From assembly GCF_000235365.1 (NCBI RefSeq), contig NC_016449.1:248001-312000 (forward strand): 64,000 nucleotides of DNA. Direction: 5' to 3'. The translations under genes and the position numbers were made by a program. Every line of letters begins with the position of its first letter. Within the stretch, counting starts at the first letter, position 1. This document shows positions 10,239-20,488 of the stretch, piece by piece. The DNA is from Eremothecium cymbalariae DBVPG#7215. Lineage: Eukaryota; Ascomycota; Saccharomycetes; Saccharomycetales; Saccharomycetaceae. Under the pieces are notes generated by a model. The model saw nothing but the letters and a program-made list of their open reading frames with translations, searched no databases and had not been told where the DNA came from.

Positions 10239-10463
10239 ATGGATACAAAGCATTACCAGTTTCAAGTCGCATTAGCCTGCTCCGGCTGTGTAGCAGCGGT
10301 TGAAAAAGCCTTGGCTAAACTTCAACCAGATATATCAAAATTTGACATCTCCCTCGAGAAACAAATCGTGGACGTTTACACTTCTCTACCAATAGGAACA
10401 GTCCTAGACAAGCTTCAGAAAACAGGCAAAAAAGTTAGTGGCGGTACAGAGCTCGACAACTAA
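10239..10463 (+). CDS. ATX1: Copper chaperone Atx1
   Basis: A 74-residue ferredoxin-like (HMA) domain protein that carries Cu(I) from the cytosol to the P-type ATPase Ccc2 in the secretory pathway. It aligns over its whole length with S. cerevisiae Atx1: KHYQFQVALACSGC at the N-terminus, then SKFDISLEKQIVDVYT, and a Lys-rich end (KTGKKV). Both copper-binding cysteines of CxxC are present (C14, C17). The usual MTCSGC loop, however, reads LACSGC, so the Met before the motif is Leu and the Thr is Ala. It follows DSL1 on the same strand as in the YNL258C-YNL259C order. Loss of copper transport is unlikely, since Met is not strictly a ligand. Confidence 0.93.
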   Translation: MDTKHYQFQVALACSGCVAAVEKALAKLQPDISKFDISLEKQIVDVYTSLPIGTVLDKLQKTGKKVSGGTELDN

Positions 10464-11090
10464 CCTGGTCTCATTTACGTCCTTGATTCCTTGCTCGACA
10501 AGTCGATGAACCGAAAACTTACAAGTTTCCACACCACATAAAGACAATATTGTTCGCTCTAGATCTGTGAACTGCCGCAGGCTATATACATCCTTTAAGG
10601 ACACCGTTGACCATTTCGAAGTATCTATCTTTATAACTATCTATCTGATATTGTTATATTGCGCAATTCGGAAACGCCAGGGTAATGAGTTCCAACATGT
10701 CACGTGATCAAGGTTACCTCATTCTACATTTTCCGAAATTTATGTAAGCCAAAGCGATAAGCACCGCATTAACAAATTAGCGTTATCTGGAATATCCTTA
10801 CACTGCGTTGCACGATTGTATGTAAAAGCAGCAACACTGATAACATATGTATAGTGTTTAATATAAATGCCCAGTAGCACAAATAACCGTTGCTCCATTT
10901 TACCACTTATATATTGGATGCTGTGTTTGTATGATATATATGCCTATTAGTTTTAATTAATATATAGACGTCTTCAGTTCATAAAAGGTCAGGTTGAGTC
11001 CGAATTAGCGTTACGTTAAAAGTTGGTAGCGGAAAGGTCAATCATATTTCTATTTTAAGAGATCTAAGGTTTTATTTGGAAAGTTCAGAT
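10464..11090 (+). other. ATX1-DAL2 intergenic region, DAL2 promoter
   Basis: 627 bases between ATX1 and DAL2. They contain GATA-type motifs described separately, a CACGTG E-box at 10701-10706 and AT-rich DNA before DAL2. I find no tRNA or extra gene. Confidence 0.45.
10756..10788 (+). promoter_or_regulatory. Candidate GATA-factor sites upstream of DAL2
   Basis: GATAAG at 10756-10761 and TTATCT (AGATAA on the other strand) at 10783-10788, with GATAAC nearby at about 10838. GATA(A/G) pairs are the binding sites of Gln3/Gat1/Dal80, which put allantoin genes under nitrogen catabolite repression in S. cerevisiae. They lie about 300 bases upstream of the DAL2 ATG. The motifs are short, so this is an inference from position and gene function. 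Confidence 0.4.
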
Positions 11091-12155
11091 ATGACTGAAG
11101 CAGCTGAAATCTCTCAGTTTTCAAAGAAGCAAGCTGAGGAGTTTAGGGATTTAATTTCTTCAGGATACTCTGCTGTAGATGTGGTGTCAATGAAGTTAGG
11201 AGGGGTGGTGGTTTCCTGTTCAGATGAATGGTTTGGAGAAGCAAATAATCTGTTAAAAGCTTGTAACCCAATTCGAGAGTCAAATAAATTTACTCCTGCG
11301 GGGGCGTGGTACGATGGTTGGGAGACCAGACGGCACAATCAAGAGGAATACGATTGGGTTATTATCAAGATGGGGGTGGCATCAGCGAAAATTGTCGGCT
11401 GTGAGGTAGATACAGCGTTTTTCAATGGGAATCATGCCCCCTTTATTTCAGTCGAGGCGCTTTTTGATACAGGTTCAGACTTTATTAAGGAAAAAGACCC
11501 CCGATGGGTAGAAGTAATTAATAAGACTGAATGTGGTCCTTCACAGCAGCATTTTTTGTTGAGAAGCTCTCCAACAAATGTGCCATACACCCATGTAAAG
11601 TTGAAGATGTACCCTGATGGGGGTATTGCTCGGTTCCGGCTTTACGGGAAAGTTGTGCCCTTTGAGATATCTGGCCCAGAGAATGGGATTCATGACTTGT
11701 CCATGGCACCCATAATAAACCTCTCGAGCGTATGCCAAGGTGCAATTGCTTTGAGAGCATCAGACCAGCATTTTGGTGTGCCAGAAAACCTCTTACTGTC
11801 CGGCCGTGGCTGTGATATGTCGGATGGCTGGGAAACCAAGCGGTCAAGAACTCCAAATCACGTGGATTGGGTAGTAATCAAACTTGGACGCAGGTCAACG
11901 TTTATCCAACAGATTGTGGTGGACACCGCTCACTTCAGAGGTAACTTCCCACAATATATTGAAATGCATGGAATTTATTCTGACGAAATACCGGCGCATG
12001 ATGATCCACAATGGCAGGAATTAGTGCCCCAGGCAAAAACTGGACCTGATGCAGAACACGTATATACAATAAACAGTTATATTTCCCTTACTCACGTTAA
12101 GTTGACCATTATACCTGATGGTGGTGTTAAGAGGGTTGGTGTTTGGGGGTTTTAG
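11091..12155 (+). CDS. DAL2: Allantoicase
   Basis: Allantoicase hydrolyses allantoate to urea and ureidoglycolate in purine and allantoin degradation. The protein has two tandem allantoicase domains (about residues 20-185 and 205-350). They are recognisable from the paired motifs DGWETRRHNQEEYDWVIIK and DGWETKRSRTPNHVDWVVIK, and from the repeated ending LT(H)VKL...PDGG. Length is 354 residues from the ATG at 11091; the frame extends slightly upstream but without ATG. In S. cerevisiae DAL2 belongs to the DAL cluster on chromosome IX. Here it stands alone between ATX1 and EFM3, as expected for yeasts where that cluster never formed. GATA motifs upstream suggest nitrogen control. Confidence 0.95.
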   Translation: MTEAAEISQFSKKQAEEFRDLISSGYSAVDVVSMKLGGVVVSCSDEWFGEANNLLKACNPIRESNKFTPAGAWYDGWETRRHNQEEYDWVIIKMGVASAKIVGCEVDTAFFNGNHAPFISVEALFDTGSDFIKEKDPRWVEVINKTECGPSQQHFLLRSSPTNVPYTHVKLKMYPDGGIARFRLYGKVVPFEISGPENGIHDLSMAPIINLSSVCQGAIALRASDQHFGVPENLLLSGRGCDMSDGWETKRSRTPNHVDWVVIKLGRRSTFIQQIVVDTAHFRGNFPQYIEMHGIYSDEIPAHDDPQWQELVPQAKTGPDAEHVYTINSYISLTHVKLTIIPDGGVKRVGVWGF

Positions 12156-12355
12156 TGAGAATACTCTCTTTCTTTGCTCCGTTCGAATGTCATTTATATA
12201 TATATAATCCCGTACAGATAACGGACGACGAACAACGTCTCGCTTCCGCTATCAAGAACAGATATCCAGACAATTGAACTAATACGGCAACTCGTTATTA
12301 TAATTATATCGGATGTACTTCCTCCGTATGAGTAATTGGAATAGATAGTAGTTCA

Positions 12356-13318
12356 ATGGCAGAACAATTGCTGTACAACAAGCTGCACCAGCGCTATCCG
12401 ATTGGCAGGTTGCCGGACTTGATTAAAGAACTTAAACTTAAATTCATTAGCACCGATAAATTTATTCAGGAATTCGAATTTATATGTAAAAGAAATCCGT
12501 ACTATGCCAAGAATTTACTAAAATGGATGATAGATGAACCAGTCGACAAGCATGTTGATTTAATAGTGGGTGAAGATGGGTCGAATCTTTCTGATTGGAT
12601 GTATACCAGATACATTGGACTGCTACCGTTAAAGCAACAGGACCCTACACATACCGATATTGTTCGATACACATTTGGGGAAGATTCTGAGATAGAAATC
12701 GATGTCAGGGAAACGCGGAATCTTGTATGCGCCTCAGGCAGTACGGGGTTTCGAACATGGGAGGCCGCATTATATCTTTGTCACTACCTGTGTGAGTCTA
12801 GGCCAAGATTTGGAACGATGTTAGAATTAGGAGCTGGCACCGGTATTGTCAGCCTGACGTGGCATAAGCTTCAAAGTGGCCAATTCATGACATATGCTAC
12901 GGATGGAGATAAAAATATTATTGGAAAGCAGCTAAAGGAAACATTTATCTCTAATGGAGTGGATCTTGACAAAGGCAACGTTCATCTACAAAGGCTACTA
13001 TGGAATGTAGATAGCATCCCAAAAAATGACATAATTCTGGCTGCAGATGTCACGTATGACCATACTGCTATCCCAGACTTGTGTGCATGTATCCACAAAT
13101 CCTTCTTAAACTGCGGCACCCAAGTTGCACTGGTAGCAGCAACCATCCGGAACGAAAGGACAATTTCAATGTTTGAGGACACGATCACCAGTCTCGGACT
13201 GCAGTTAAGCGTAGTGCGATCCACAGAGTCTAATACCATGAAAACACAAGTATTTGTCAAACAATGTACATTCAAGTCATTGCTATCACCAATTAGAATA
13301 TATAAAGTAACCGAGTAG
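12356..13318 (+). CDS. EFM3: Elongation factor 2 lysine methyltransferase Efm3 (FAM86 type)
   Basis: A 320-residue class I SAM-dependent methyltransferase of the Methyltransf_16 group. An N-terminal FAM86-like helical region (about 1-75, including RNPYYAKNLLKWMI) precedes the Rossmann domain. Motif I is LELGAGTGIVSL (about 160-171), and an acidic post-motif region (ILAADVTYD, about 224-232) is typical of protein-lysine methyltransferases. S. cerevisiae Efm3 (YJR129C) trimethylates eEF2. The neighbour RSF2 (YJR127C) downstream supports this assignment over EFM2, which is larger. The ATG at 12356 is the first in frame. Confidence 0.78.
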   Translation: MAEQLLYNKLHQRYPIGRLPDLIKELKLKFISTDKFIQEFEFICKRNPYYAKNLLKWMIDEPVDKHVDLIVGEDGSNLSDWMYTRYIGLLPLKQQDPTHTDIVRYTFGEDSEIEIDVRETRNLVCASGSTGFRTWEAALYLCHYLCESRPRFGTMLELGAGTGIVSLTWHKLQSGQFMTYATDGDKNIIGKQLKETFISNGVDLDKGNVHLQRLLWNVDSIPKNDIILAADVTYDHTAIPDLCACIHKSFLNCGTQVALVAATIRNERTISMFEDTITSLGLQLSVVRSTESNTMKTQVFVKQCTFKSLLSPIRIYKVTE

Positions 13319-13491
13319 TAATTATAATTATATTAAAACGTGTCTTGTACTCTTGTGGGTGGAAGTTGCAGTGGTTTAGCAAAATTTGGTAAGCCAAGCG
13401 CGGCAATATGATGCTTTGTGAAAAGCGGTCAAACTTTGAGGTTTAGTCGCACATTACCAAAACGAATCATCGGCGCTTCAGAAGATGAGCA

Positions 13492-14778
13492 ATGAAGCAC
13501 GAAGATAGGATGGGTGGTATTAGAGGGTCGAGACTTCCATACAGCAAGAGTTTGACCAAGTTGGAGAACCAAATTGTACTCTTTGAAAAGGAGCAAGAAC
13601 ACTATGAGGAAGCGTTGCTTGAAAAGGACTTGCTTATTAAGAGCCAAACAAACAAAATTAGGGAGTTGAGTGAACAAACACAAAGGCTGAATTCTGAGAT
13701 TAATAACGAACGAGATAGGTTAGATGAGTTAATTCAACAATGGGAGGAGATCAATAGAGCGTTGAAGAAAAAATTGGAGGTTGCCAAAAATAGCTGTCAT
13801 GTTTATCAAAGAAGGGCAATGAAGATTAAAGAGGAGAACAAATTATTAGAAATGGAATTGAATGAATTGAAAGGTCAGAATGCATCTTTAATTTGCCGGT
13901 TGAATTCGTATGAAAAAAATCCACTGGCATGCCAGACATTGGGATCTCATACCAGGACCGAAGTTTCCTCCCTGAGATTGAAGCACGAGGATTCTTGTGC
14001 ACAAAGCCTGGTGGATCTCGTGGATCCTTTGAAAGGTGATCAGTTTGATGTGGAGCAAGAACATGAAGAGTGTGATGGCTGTGACAAATGCGACAACAAA
14101 GAGTTCCCTACATTTCATGAGGACGAAGAAAATCAGTATTCAGTATTTAACAATGAGCTCGAATCATCAGATACTAGTAGTATGGATGAAGGTACTACTA
14201 GCAGTTTTCTTGGGGATGAAATGGTAAATACTTATCAGCAGAAAATAAGACAATTGGAGTTCGAAAATGAGCTCTTAACCCATCAAAACCATGATTTGAT
14301 TCGTCAATTGAACTTCTCCAAGAATTATAAATTGACTGAGAAAGATAGCGGTTCTATAATGCGAAGTACTAGTCTCACATATCAGAAAAACTCTGCTATG
14401 GCAAGTTTGCATCCAAAGAGGAGTATCTCCTATCAACTGCCATTACCGCCTGTAATGTCGAATGTGATCGCAGGTGACGACTTGTCTAACTACGATAGTA
14501 AATCTACAACGTCGGGAAGCAGTAGGATTTTAACTGGGTGTAAGGCCAAGACCCACACAGATTTATTTTCTGCAGCAGGGTTTTGTGGCCTCAGGTGGCA
14601 CACTTTAGTACCCAAAAATGCTATGGAAGTCTTGATATTCCAAAGAGCTCTATCCCAACTCCAAGAGGTCACCAGCTTTTCTCCAAATTTAGAAGATTTG
14701 ACACCTGTGGCATCCGATGCCCCAGACTTTCAGTCTACCACGCCTCAACTGAACGCGCATACTACATGTATCGACTAA
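13492..14778 (+). CDS. Unassigned coiled-coil protein with acidic Cys patch
   Basis: A 428-residue protein I do not recognise. Residues about 20-160 form a strongly predicted coiled coil (heptad-like LENQIVLFEKEQEHYEEAL and onward). A very acidic segment follows (about 180-245), with a compact cysteine cluster ECDGCDKCDNKEF near residue 188 and a Ser-rich acidic stretch (SSDTSSMDEGTTSS). A second short helix is at about 243-280. The C-terminal part has a hydrophobic patch (VLIFQRALSQLQEVTSF, about 382-398) that could be a docking helix. Such composition is common in spindle-pole and cytoskeletal scaffolds, but that is only an analogy. It sits between EFM3 and RSF2. Start is the ATG at 13492. 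Confidence 0.7.
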   Translation: MKHEDRMGGIRGSRLPYSKSLTKLENQIVLFEKEQEHYEEALLEKDLLIKSQTNKIRELSEQTQRLNSEINNERDRLDELIQQWEEINRALKKKLEVAKNSCHVYQRRAMKIKEENKLLEMELNELKGQNASLICRLNSYEKNPLACQTLGSHTRTEVSSLRLKHEDSCAQSLVDLVDPLKGDQFDVEQEHEECDGCDKCDNKEFPTFHEDEENQYSVFNNELESSDTSSMDEGTTSSFLGDEMVNTYQQKIRQLEFENELLTHQNHDLIRQLNFSKNYKLTEKDSGSIMRSTSLTYQKNSAMASLHPKRSISYQLPLPPVMSNVIAGDDLSNYDSKSTTSGSSRILTGCKAKTHTDLFSAAGFCGLRWHTLVPKNAMEVLIFQRALSQLQEVTSFSPNLEDLTPVASDAPDFQSTTPQLNAHTTCID

Positions 14779-16441
14779 GAATGAGGCGCAGATATGGAAT
14801 AAGCGCGCATGAACAAACATATCACTCCACTGATAAGTGGAGCATTCACTTACCGACTAAATTTATGATCGTCATCGGTTTAAAGAGAACGGAATATTAA
14901 TATTACATAGAATCGCTGGAAGAGTTCCACAGTAGTTAATGTTAGGATTAGGTGCTAAGGTTTTTAAACCGAGTTGGGCTGCATTGTTTTACAGCCAACT
15001 TATCAAATTGAGTGGTGGTAATGAAGGAACATCTGAAGGGTGCGTAATGCATAGGTATAGAAATCTGAAGCGGCGCATTACAGCCTATTTTCTCTTACTC
15101 ATCAACCCAACCAACAGGGCATTCTTTGAACAAGTGTCGCTATATCTCACCTTCTCCCCATCTAACTGAAGCACATGCATATGTAAGACCTTTTTAAATA
15201 TGTTTCTAATTTATCGCAAGACTTGCTGCATTCCGAACATCCTTTAGTAGTGTGCGGCATCCATATATAAGGATACCCTATCAAGCAAGATATCCTTTAC
15301 GCCCCAAAATATTCTAACAAGGGTCAATTATTTATTACAATGGCCTTCAATAATGATATCCATTTGGAACACAGTTCCAACAACCTATATTGCAACAGTA
15401 CTCAGCCAGTCTCTGATATCCCGAAGATAGACAGAAAACCATGTTGCGCTGACTGCAACCAACAATGCTCCGAAAACAAGATTCCAAAACCCCATCAAGT
15501 GCTACAACTATAGACGCAAACACCCCACCAGCACCATCACCAACAAAAGTCGATCTATCATGGTAACTAACGTTGCTGCTCGCACCTATTTTATAAACAT
15601 TATTTAAAATCACGTGAAAATAAGCTCACATGCTACACATGTGGGAACCCTCTGACACCCAGATATCATGTATATATATCCATCCGAGTTCTTAATGGTT
15701 CCATATTCCTTCAGTTTTTCCAAACCGCCTATCACGAAGGTATGAGTAGCAAGTAGCTCTACCTAGAGAACCGTAAAACACAGCTCCCCATATACCCCAT
15801 CCTGCTGAAAACAACATGGAGCGGTAGAAACTCCCCCTACCTCGTACTGTCTAATGCGGAGGATTGTACTTGTTTTAATAAAAAATTTATAAATTACAAA
15901 GTAAACTAAATACTAACGTATAAGTGGATGGTCAAAATCTGCATCATCTTCTCAAGCTTTTTAATATCAACGTTTTTTCGCTCAGAAGCGTAGAATACCG
16001 TATCTTGCGATTGAGGTTTTATGTGTCACCTTAGGGCTTCTTGAAGTGATAGGTTGCCTCACAGTAACTGAGCGGCAGTGATGGTGAAGGAAAGTTAGAT
16101 ACGACGTTAAGAAGCGTTGAGTTGATCAAGAAATGTTGCAAATAGATGGTGTTGGTAGTAGTCATCAAGATACATTTATGGAACAGATTGTGAAGGATAA
16201 ATTGTTGCACGTGATTACACGGCAGTAGAAGTAGCTGCAGTAACGTTTTCTTGAAATAAGCGAATATTGATGCTCAGTTTCACGGCATATTAGGACTAGT
16301 AAATAGAAATTAGAAGATATAGGCTGCAAATATTAACATCCAACGAAAAGTAGGCAAGTAAGTAAACGTTACTCGGGCGGTTATAATTGTCAGCATATTG
16401 AAAAGGGTGGACGAGCCTCAGGTTTCTTTAGTAAGGCACAT
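14779..16441 (+). other. Long intergenic region upstream of RSF2
   Basis: 1663 bases without a firm gene. It contains a possible 57-codon Cys-rich ORF (15340-15513), E-boxes CACGTG at 15613-15618 and 16208-16213, a CCCCT stress-type element at 15834-15838, and a TATATATA tract near 15670. An ATG frame at 14939-15169 has no protein-like character. I looked for an ATP18-like gene, which lies near this place in S. cerevisiae, and did not find it. The rest is probably the long promoter of the zinc-finger gene. Confidence 0.45.
15340..15513 (+). CDS. Possible small Cys-rich ORF
   Basis: ATG at 15340 opens a 57-codon frame with five cysteines, four of them in the cluster KPCCADCNQQC (residues 33-43). 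This resembles a metal-binding loop, but I can match it to no family. A TATATAAGG box lies about 75 bases upstream (near 15264), and the start context ATTACAATGG is favourable. The -1 frame remains open past the stop to 15566 and reads as a Ser/Thr/Pro-rich tail ending KVDLSW. One missing base in the A-run at about 15474-15477 would therefore extend the protein to about 75 residues. It could equally be chance. Confidence 0.3.
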   Translation: MAFNNDIHLEHSSNNLYCNSTQPVSDIPKIDRKPCCADCNQQCSENKIPKPHQVLQL

Positions 16442-19400
16442 ATGAAATCACTTGGTGGGGTCAACAATGGGAATCCATCAATTCCTGTGGCAATTGCAGT
16501 AGATGTGGCTAGCAGGATGGCGGACAATGGGGGAAATTCAGGTAGCCGTATGTCAGTTGGACCAGGACTTAGTGCAGGGAGTTCTGGAGATGCTATAGAG
16601 ATGCAGGATAAGGCAGGTATGCATGCAGTAGAGGAAGGTATTTTGCCGATTCCTAAGAAATCAAGGACTATAAAGACCGATAAGCCCAGGCCATTCCTAT
16701 GCCCTACGTGTACACGTGGATTTGCAAGGCAGGAACATCTAAAAAGACATGAGAGGTCTCATACCAATGAAAAGCCATTTTTATGTGCGTTCTGTGGACG
16801 GTGTTTTGCAAGACGAGATCTGGTTCTCCGACACCAGCAGAAACTTCATGCTACATTGATGGATCAAGATAAGGATTTGAGGGATTCTGCTGTAACCAAA
16901 GATGAAAAGCAACAGTTGAACGAGCGGCACATTATAACGAAACCGGGGAACATGGAGACTATGCTGCCTACGCCTCAGAATCCAACAGGCCAGATTCCGA
17001 CGCCTAAAAGGAAATCTAAGAAAGTACCACTTGAGAAGTCAAACTACGGAATAGTGGCTGTATGTTATACTCAGGGGCCGAGTAATATACATTTAACGGG
17101 TGTATCGTCGAACGTTCTTCAGCAATCGGTGAAACGAAAGAGACCTGCCTCCTTTTCTGCATCAGGCACACTATCCTATGTGCCTGAGAAAGACGTATGC
17201 CGGACATCGAAAAATGAGCTTCATGACATGCTGCGACAAGTTGGCTTTTCCACGCCGCAGATGACATCACAACAGTTATTTAACAAGGCTACAATAAATG
17301 GGGTTGATTTTAACAAGGTTCCAATTCCGGAATTTCAACTTACAGAAACCTTGCCAAATACCCTGCAGACAAACATACTGGGTGATCTTAATGAGGATAG
17401 GTCACAAAAATCGCCCCGTCAAATCTTGACAGAAACTGATCCTAACAAGATTCAGAATGCTAATAGTAATGATAATCCTAACCTTAGCCATTGTGTGTCA
17501 AACAATGGACATAACTCATGCGATATATTTAATACCAACGGTTCATATACCCCATTGATAATGGACTTTTTGCAAACAGGCTCGTTTGTGGGAGGACAAA
17601 GCGGATTACCAAGCATCCAACCAATTGAGTCTAACTTGGATTACTTTAATTATAAGGATACTGAACTTCATCCAAGAAACGGTAAATCATCCAGTACGCA
17701 GCAAATTGTTTCCCTTGATCACCAGAGTATGAACAGCAATATGGATGATTCAATTTCTCACATATATTCGAATGACCATGGCCACCAAACAACCGTTGAT
17801 GTTGTTACTATTGGTTCTGAAAACCGACTCCCCAAGAGTGGAGGTAATGAGGATCAAGGCACTAGCTTGCTGCATGCTCAGAAACATCAGGAAAATTATG
17901 GGAATCATTTCGGGCCATTCGATCAAAACATGCAAGAACACCGGCAAGAACATGGACATGAGCATGAGCATGAGCACGAGAACTGGCTATCCGAGTTTAT
18001 TAATACTAGATTGGATGGAAACTTCAAAGTAAACATGAGCAACTTTAATGAAATTGGATTTGATTTCCCTAGTTCTTCTGCATCTGTTTCAACAACGTCT
18101 CCTACGGCACATATTTCTGTAAATGTAAATGCTGCCACCAATAGTTCAGAAACTGCATCGGTTACAACTGGTTTTAATGCTGATTGTAGGTCCACAGATC
18201 TTCCTCAAACAATGAAACATGTAGGCAAATCATCCTTCCCATCCATTTCAAATCAAGGTAGAACCACAGAGTATCCATCTGTAGATATTCCTTATATGTT
18301 TAAATCCCGACAGATCGATCTATTCAAGAAGATAATGAAATCTCAGCCCACATATAATTCACAGGATAATCAGCGCGATGGTAAATATAATTACTCTAGA
18401 TTGGTTTTTTTACTGAGCAGCTTCGGGAACTAATTCTTACTGAAAATGGTCTGAGCTCCACTCAATTTCCTACTTTAGTTGAATTGAACTCATACGTGGA
18501 CTTATATCAAGATGAATTTCATAAATTCTTCCCATTTATCCATTTACACTCCATCAACCCAGAAACACTTACCTATCCATTATTGCTGGCGATAGCTGTT
18601 ATAGGAGCTCTATATGCATTTCACTATTCACATTCGATGCTTCTATTCAATATATCTCGGTTCCGAATTAGAGAATACCTTGATAGAGAGAAATTTAACC
18701 TTGGGGAGACTCCGTTATGGCTTATTCAAAGTATGGTGTTATTGATATTTATTGGGATCTTTAACAATGATTTAGCCATCACTCAGACCATGAATACACA
18801 GATAATGTCGTTAATCGAGTTGGTAAAAATAAAGCAACTGAATCTACCTTTAGAGAATTTCGTAAATCCTCCTATTGCGAGCGATGAACTTTCTAAATTT
18901 GAAGAGCAACGTTATACTCAGGAAGAAGCTGGAAGAAATCAACAACCTCCTAAGATAGTCAAAGATATTTTTGAGTATTTTGTTAATGCACAGTCTAGAA
19001 TCCGTACGTGTCACACCATTTTGTTAATATCTAATATGTTCGCATCTCTTGCCGGTCTAGATTGTAGTTTTCATTCTATTGACTTAAAATGTGGGATGCC
19101 ATGCTATCATGAAGAATTTTTCTTCTGTGAGACTTACAAGGATTGGTGGCAACTATTGAAAAAACATCATATAGTTTTAGATTCGAAGTCGTCTCTCATT
19201 CAATTCGCTAATGGTGGCGATGGTTACAGAAGCTGTTTGATATATTTGACTAATGGAAATCAGTTGCTTAATGACAATAAGAAGATATCCTTCGAAACTT
19301 TGTTATCATTATTGATATCTATTCATGAAAAAATATGCATTGAACGTAATAATTTGGTGGAAGAAGGAAATCCACAATTGAAAGAATTAAAATGGAGAAT

Positions 19401-20223
19401 GAATTCTAGACCTATAATTGATTCTTCGTTGAAATTTTGGGAAGCTCTGTATATTAAAAATGGCGGAATTTTAACACCCAATGAATGTGACTTTCGAAAA
19501 ATCGGATCTAATCCATCCATGAGGTTAATTATTCCGCTACTCTATTTTGCTAGGATTCGGAAGTGTATTAGCCTAACGATAGTCTTCAATAAAATATGGT
19601 TAAAACAGTGGGACGGTATGAATCAAGTACTTGAAGGATCATTCTATGACTGGGAAACTCTAAGAGAAGCCACAAATTATGCGATAGATGCCGTAAATTT
19701 TTGGATTGACTTTGTTTCTATTATGAACGACGCAGAACAGACATCCATCAGAACTCCAATATTTTCCGTCACCTGCATATTTTCATCTATATTAATTATG
19801 GCTGAATACCTTAAAATAATAGAGAATTGGGCTAAGCGGTACAATCCTACCAAAAATGCTTCTGAATGCCTAAAAGCTGTAGATAGAACAATATGGCTCA
19901 AAACTGAACTAGTTTTAAAAAAGATAGAAACGCATCTATTGCCAAAGGGATGCAACATGAAATCTTATTCGGAATTCCTACGGGTACAAGCTAAAGGAGC
20001 GTTGGATGTTGAAGTCCTGGATGGACAGTTAACCAAAAATGCTCTGGACCCAAGTACAGACATCGCAACAACGATTAAGGTAATACTAAAGGCAAGGTTC
20101 TCTTCAAGATCGCTGTACTTAGGTGTTAGAATACTTGGAGACGCACCAATATGGCCAATTGCATTACTCTTTGCCCATGCATTACAGTCTAGAGCCATCT
20201 ATAATTTAGTTAATGATCTCTAA
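16442..20223 (+). CDS. RSF2: C2H2 zinc-finger transcription factor Rsf2/Tda9, reading frame interrupted
   Basis: Single counterpart of the S. cerevisiae pair RSF2/ZMS1 (YJR127C) and TDA9 (YML081W). Two adjacent C2H2 fingers lie at residues 85-107 and 113-136 ([19 protein letters not shown] and [19 protein letters not shown]). A long Asn/Ser-rich middle follows, including a Glu-His repeat near residue 505 (HEHEHEHE). The first frame ends at 18433. The fungal-type C-terminal regulatory domain continues in the -1 frame, open from 18400 to 20223 ([20 protein letters not shown]...). The switch coincides with a T7 run at 18405-18411, consistent with one missing T. Joined, the product would be about 1260 residues, close to Tda9 and Rsf2. 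Order EFM3-RSF2 and RSF2-DUS1 supports the identity. Confidence 0.87.
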
Positions 20224-20488
20224 ATTTTCATATGTCGTTATGTACGATTATAAACAGACCATCAGAATCGTTTCTTTTTTACTGTTTTAAATGAAATCAA
20301 CTAGTCCATCGATGTACATTAAAATAATTCAAACGACAGAGGCTCTTGCTTCATATAAGTAAAACAGTGGTTACTACAGGTTATCATTTAAACTTCAAGT
20401 CTTATTTTCACCCACTTCAAAAAAAGTATTACTTTCCAAGATTAGAACCTTAGGATACTTCAAACACACTGTGGAGCCACTTGCAAAA

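Noticed and set aside
10699..10737. Centromere-like elements: GTCACGTG (10699-10706) and TTTCCGAA (10730-10737)
   Set aside because: They resemble CDEI and the CDEIII core, but only about 23 bases separate them, whereas point centromeres need an AT-rich CDEII of about 80-160 bases. It is probably a plain Cbf1-type E-box and chance.
14583..14900. 105-codon frame overlapping the end of the coiled-coil gene
   Set aside because: Considered as a third frameshift extension. The original frame continues with protein-like sequence to its stop, while the alternative is basic and irregular, so it is a shadow.
14939..15169. 76-codon plus-strand ORF after the coiled-coil gene
   Set aside because: It has an ATG, but no domain, no biased codon use and no resemblance to a protein; the length is within chance expectation for a 1.7-kb gap.
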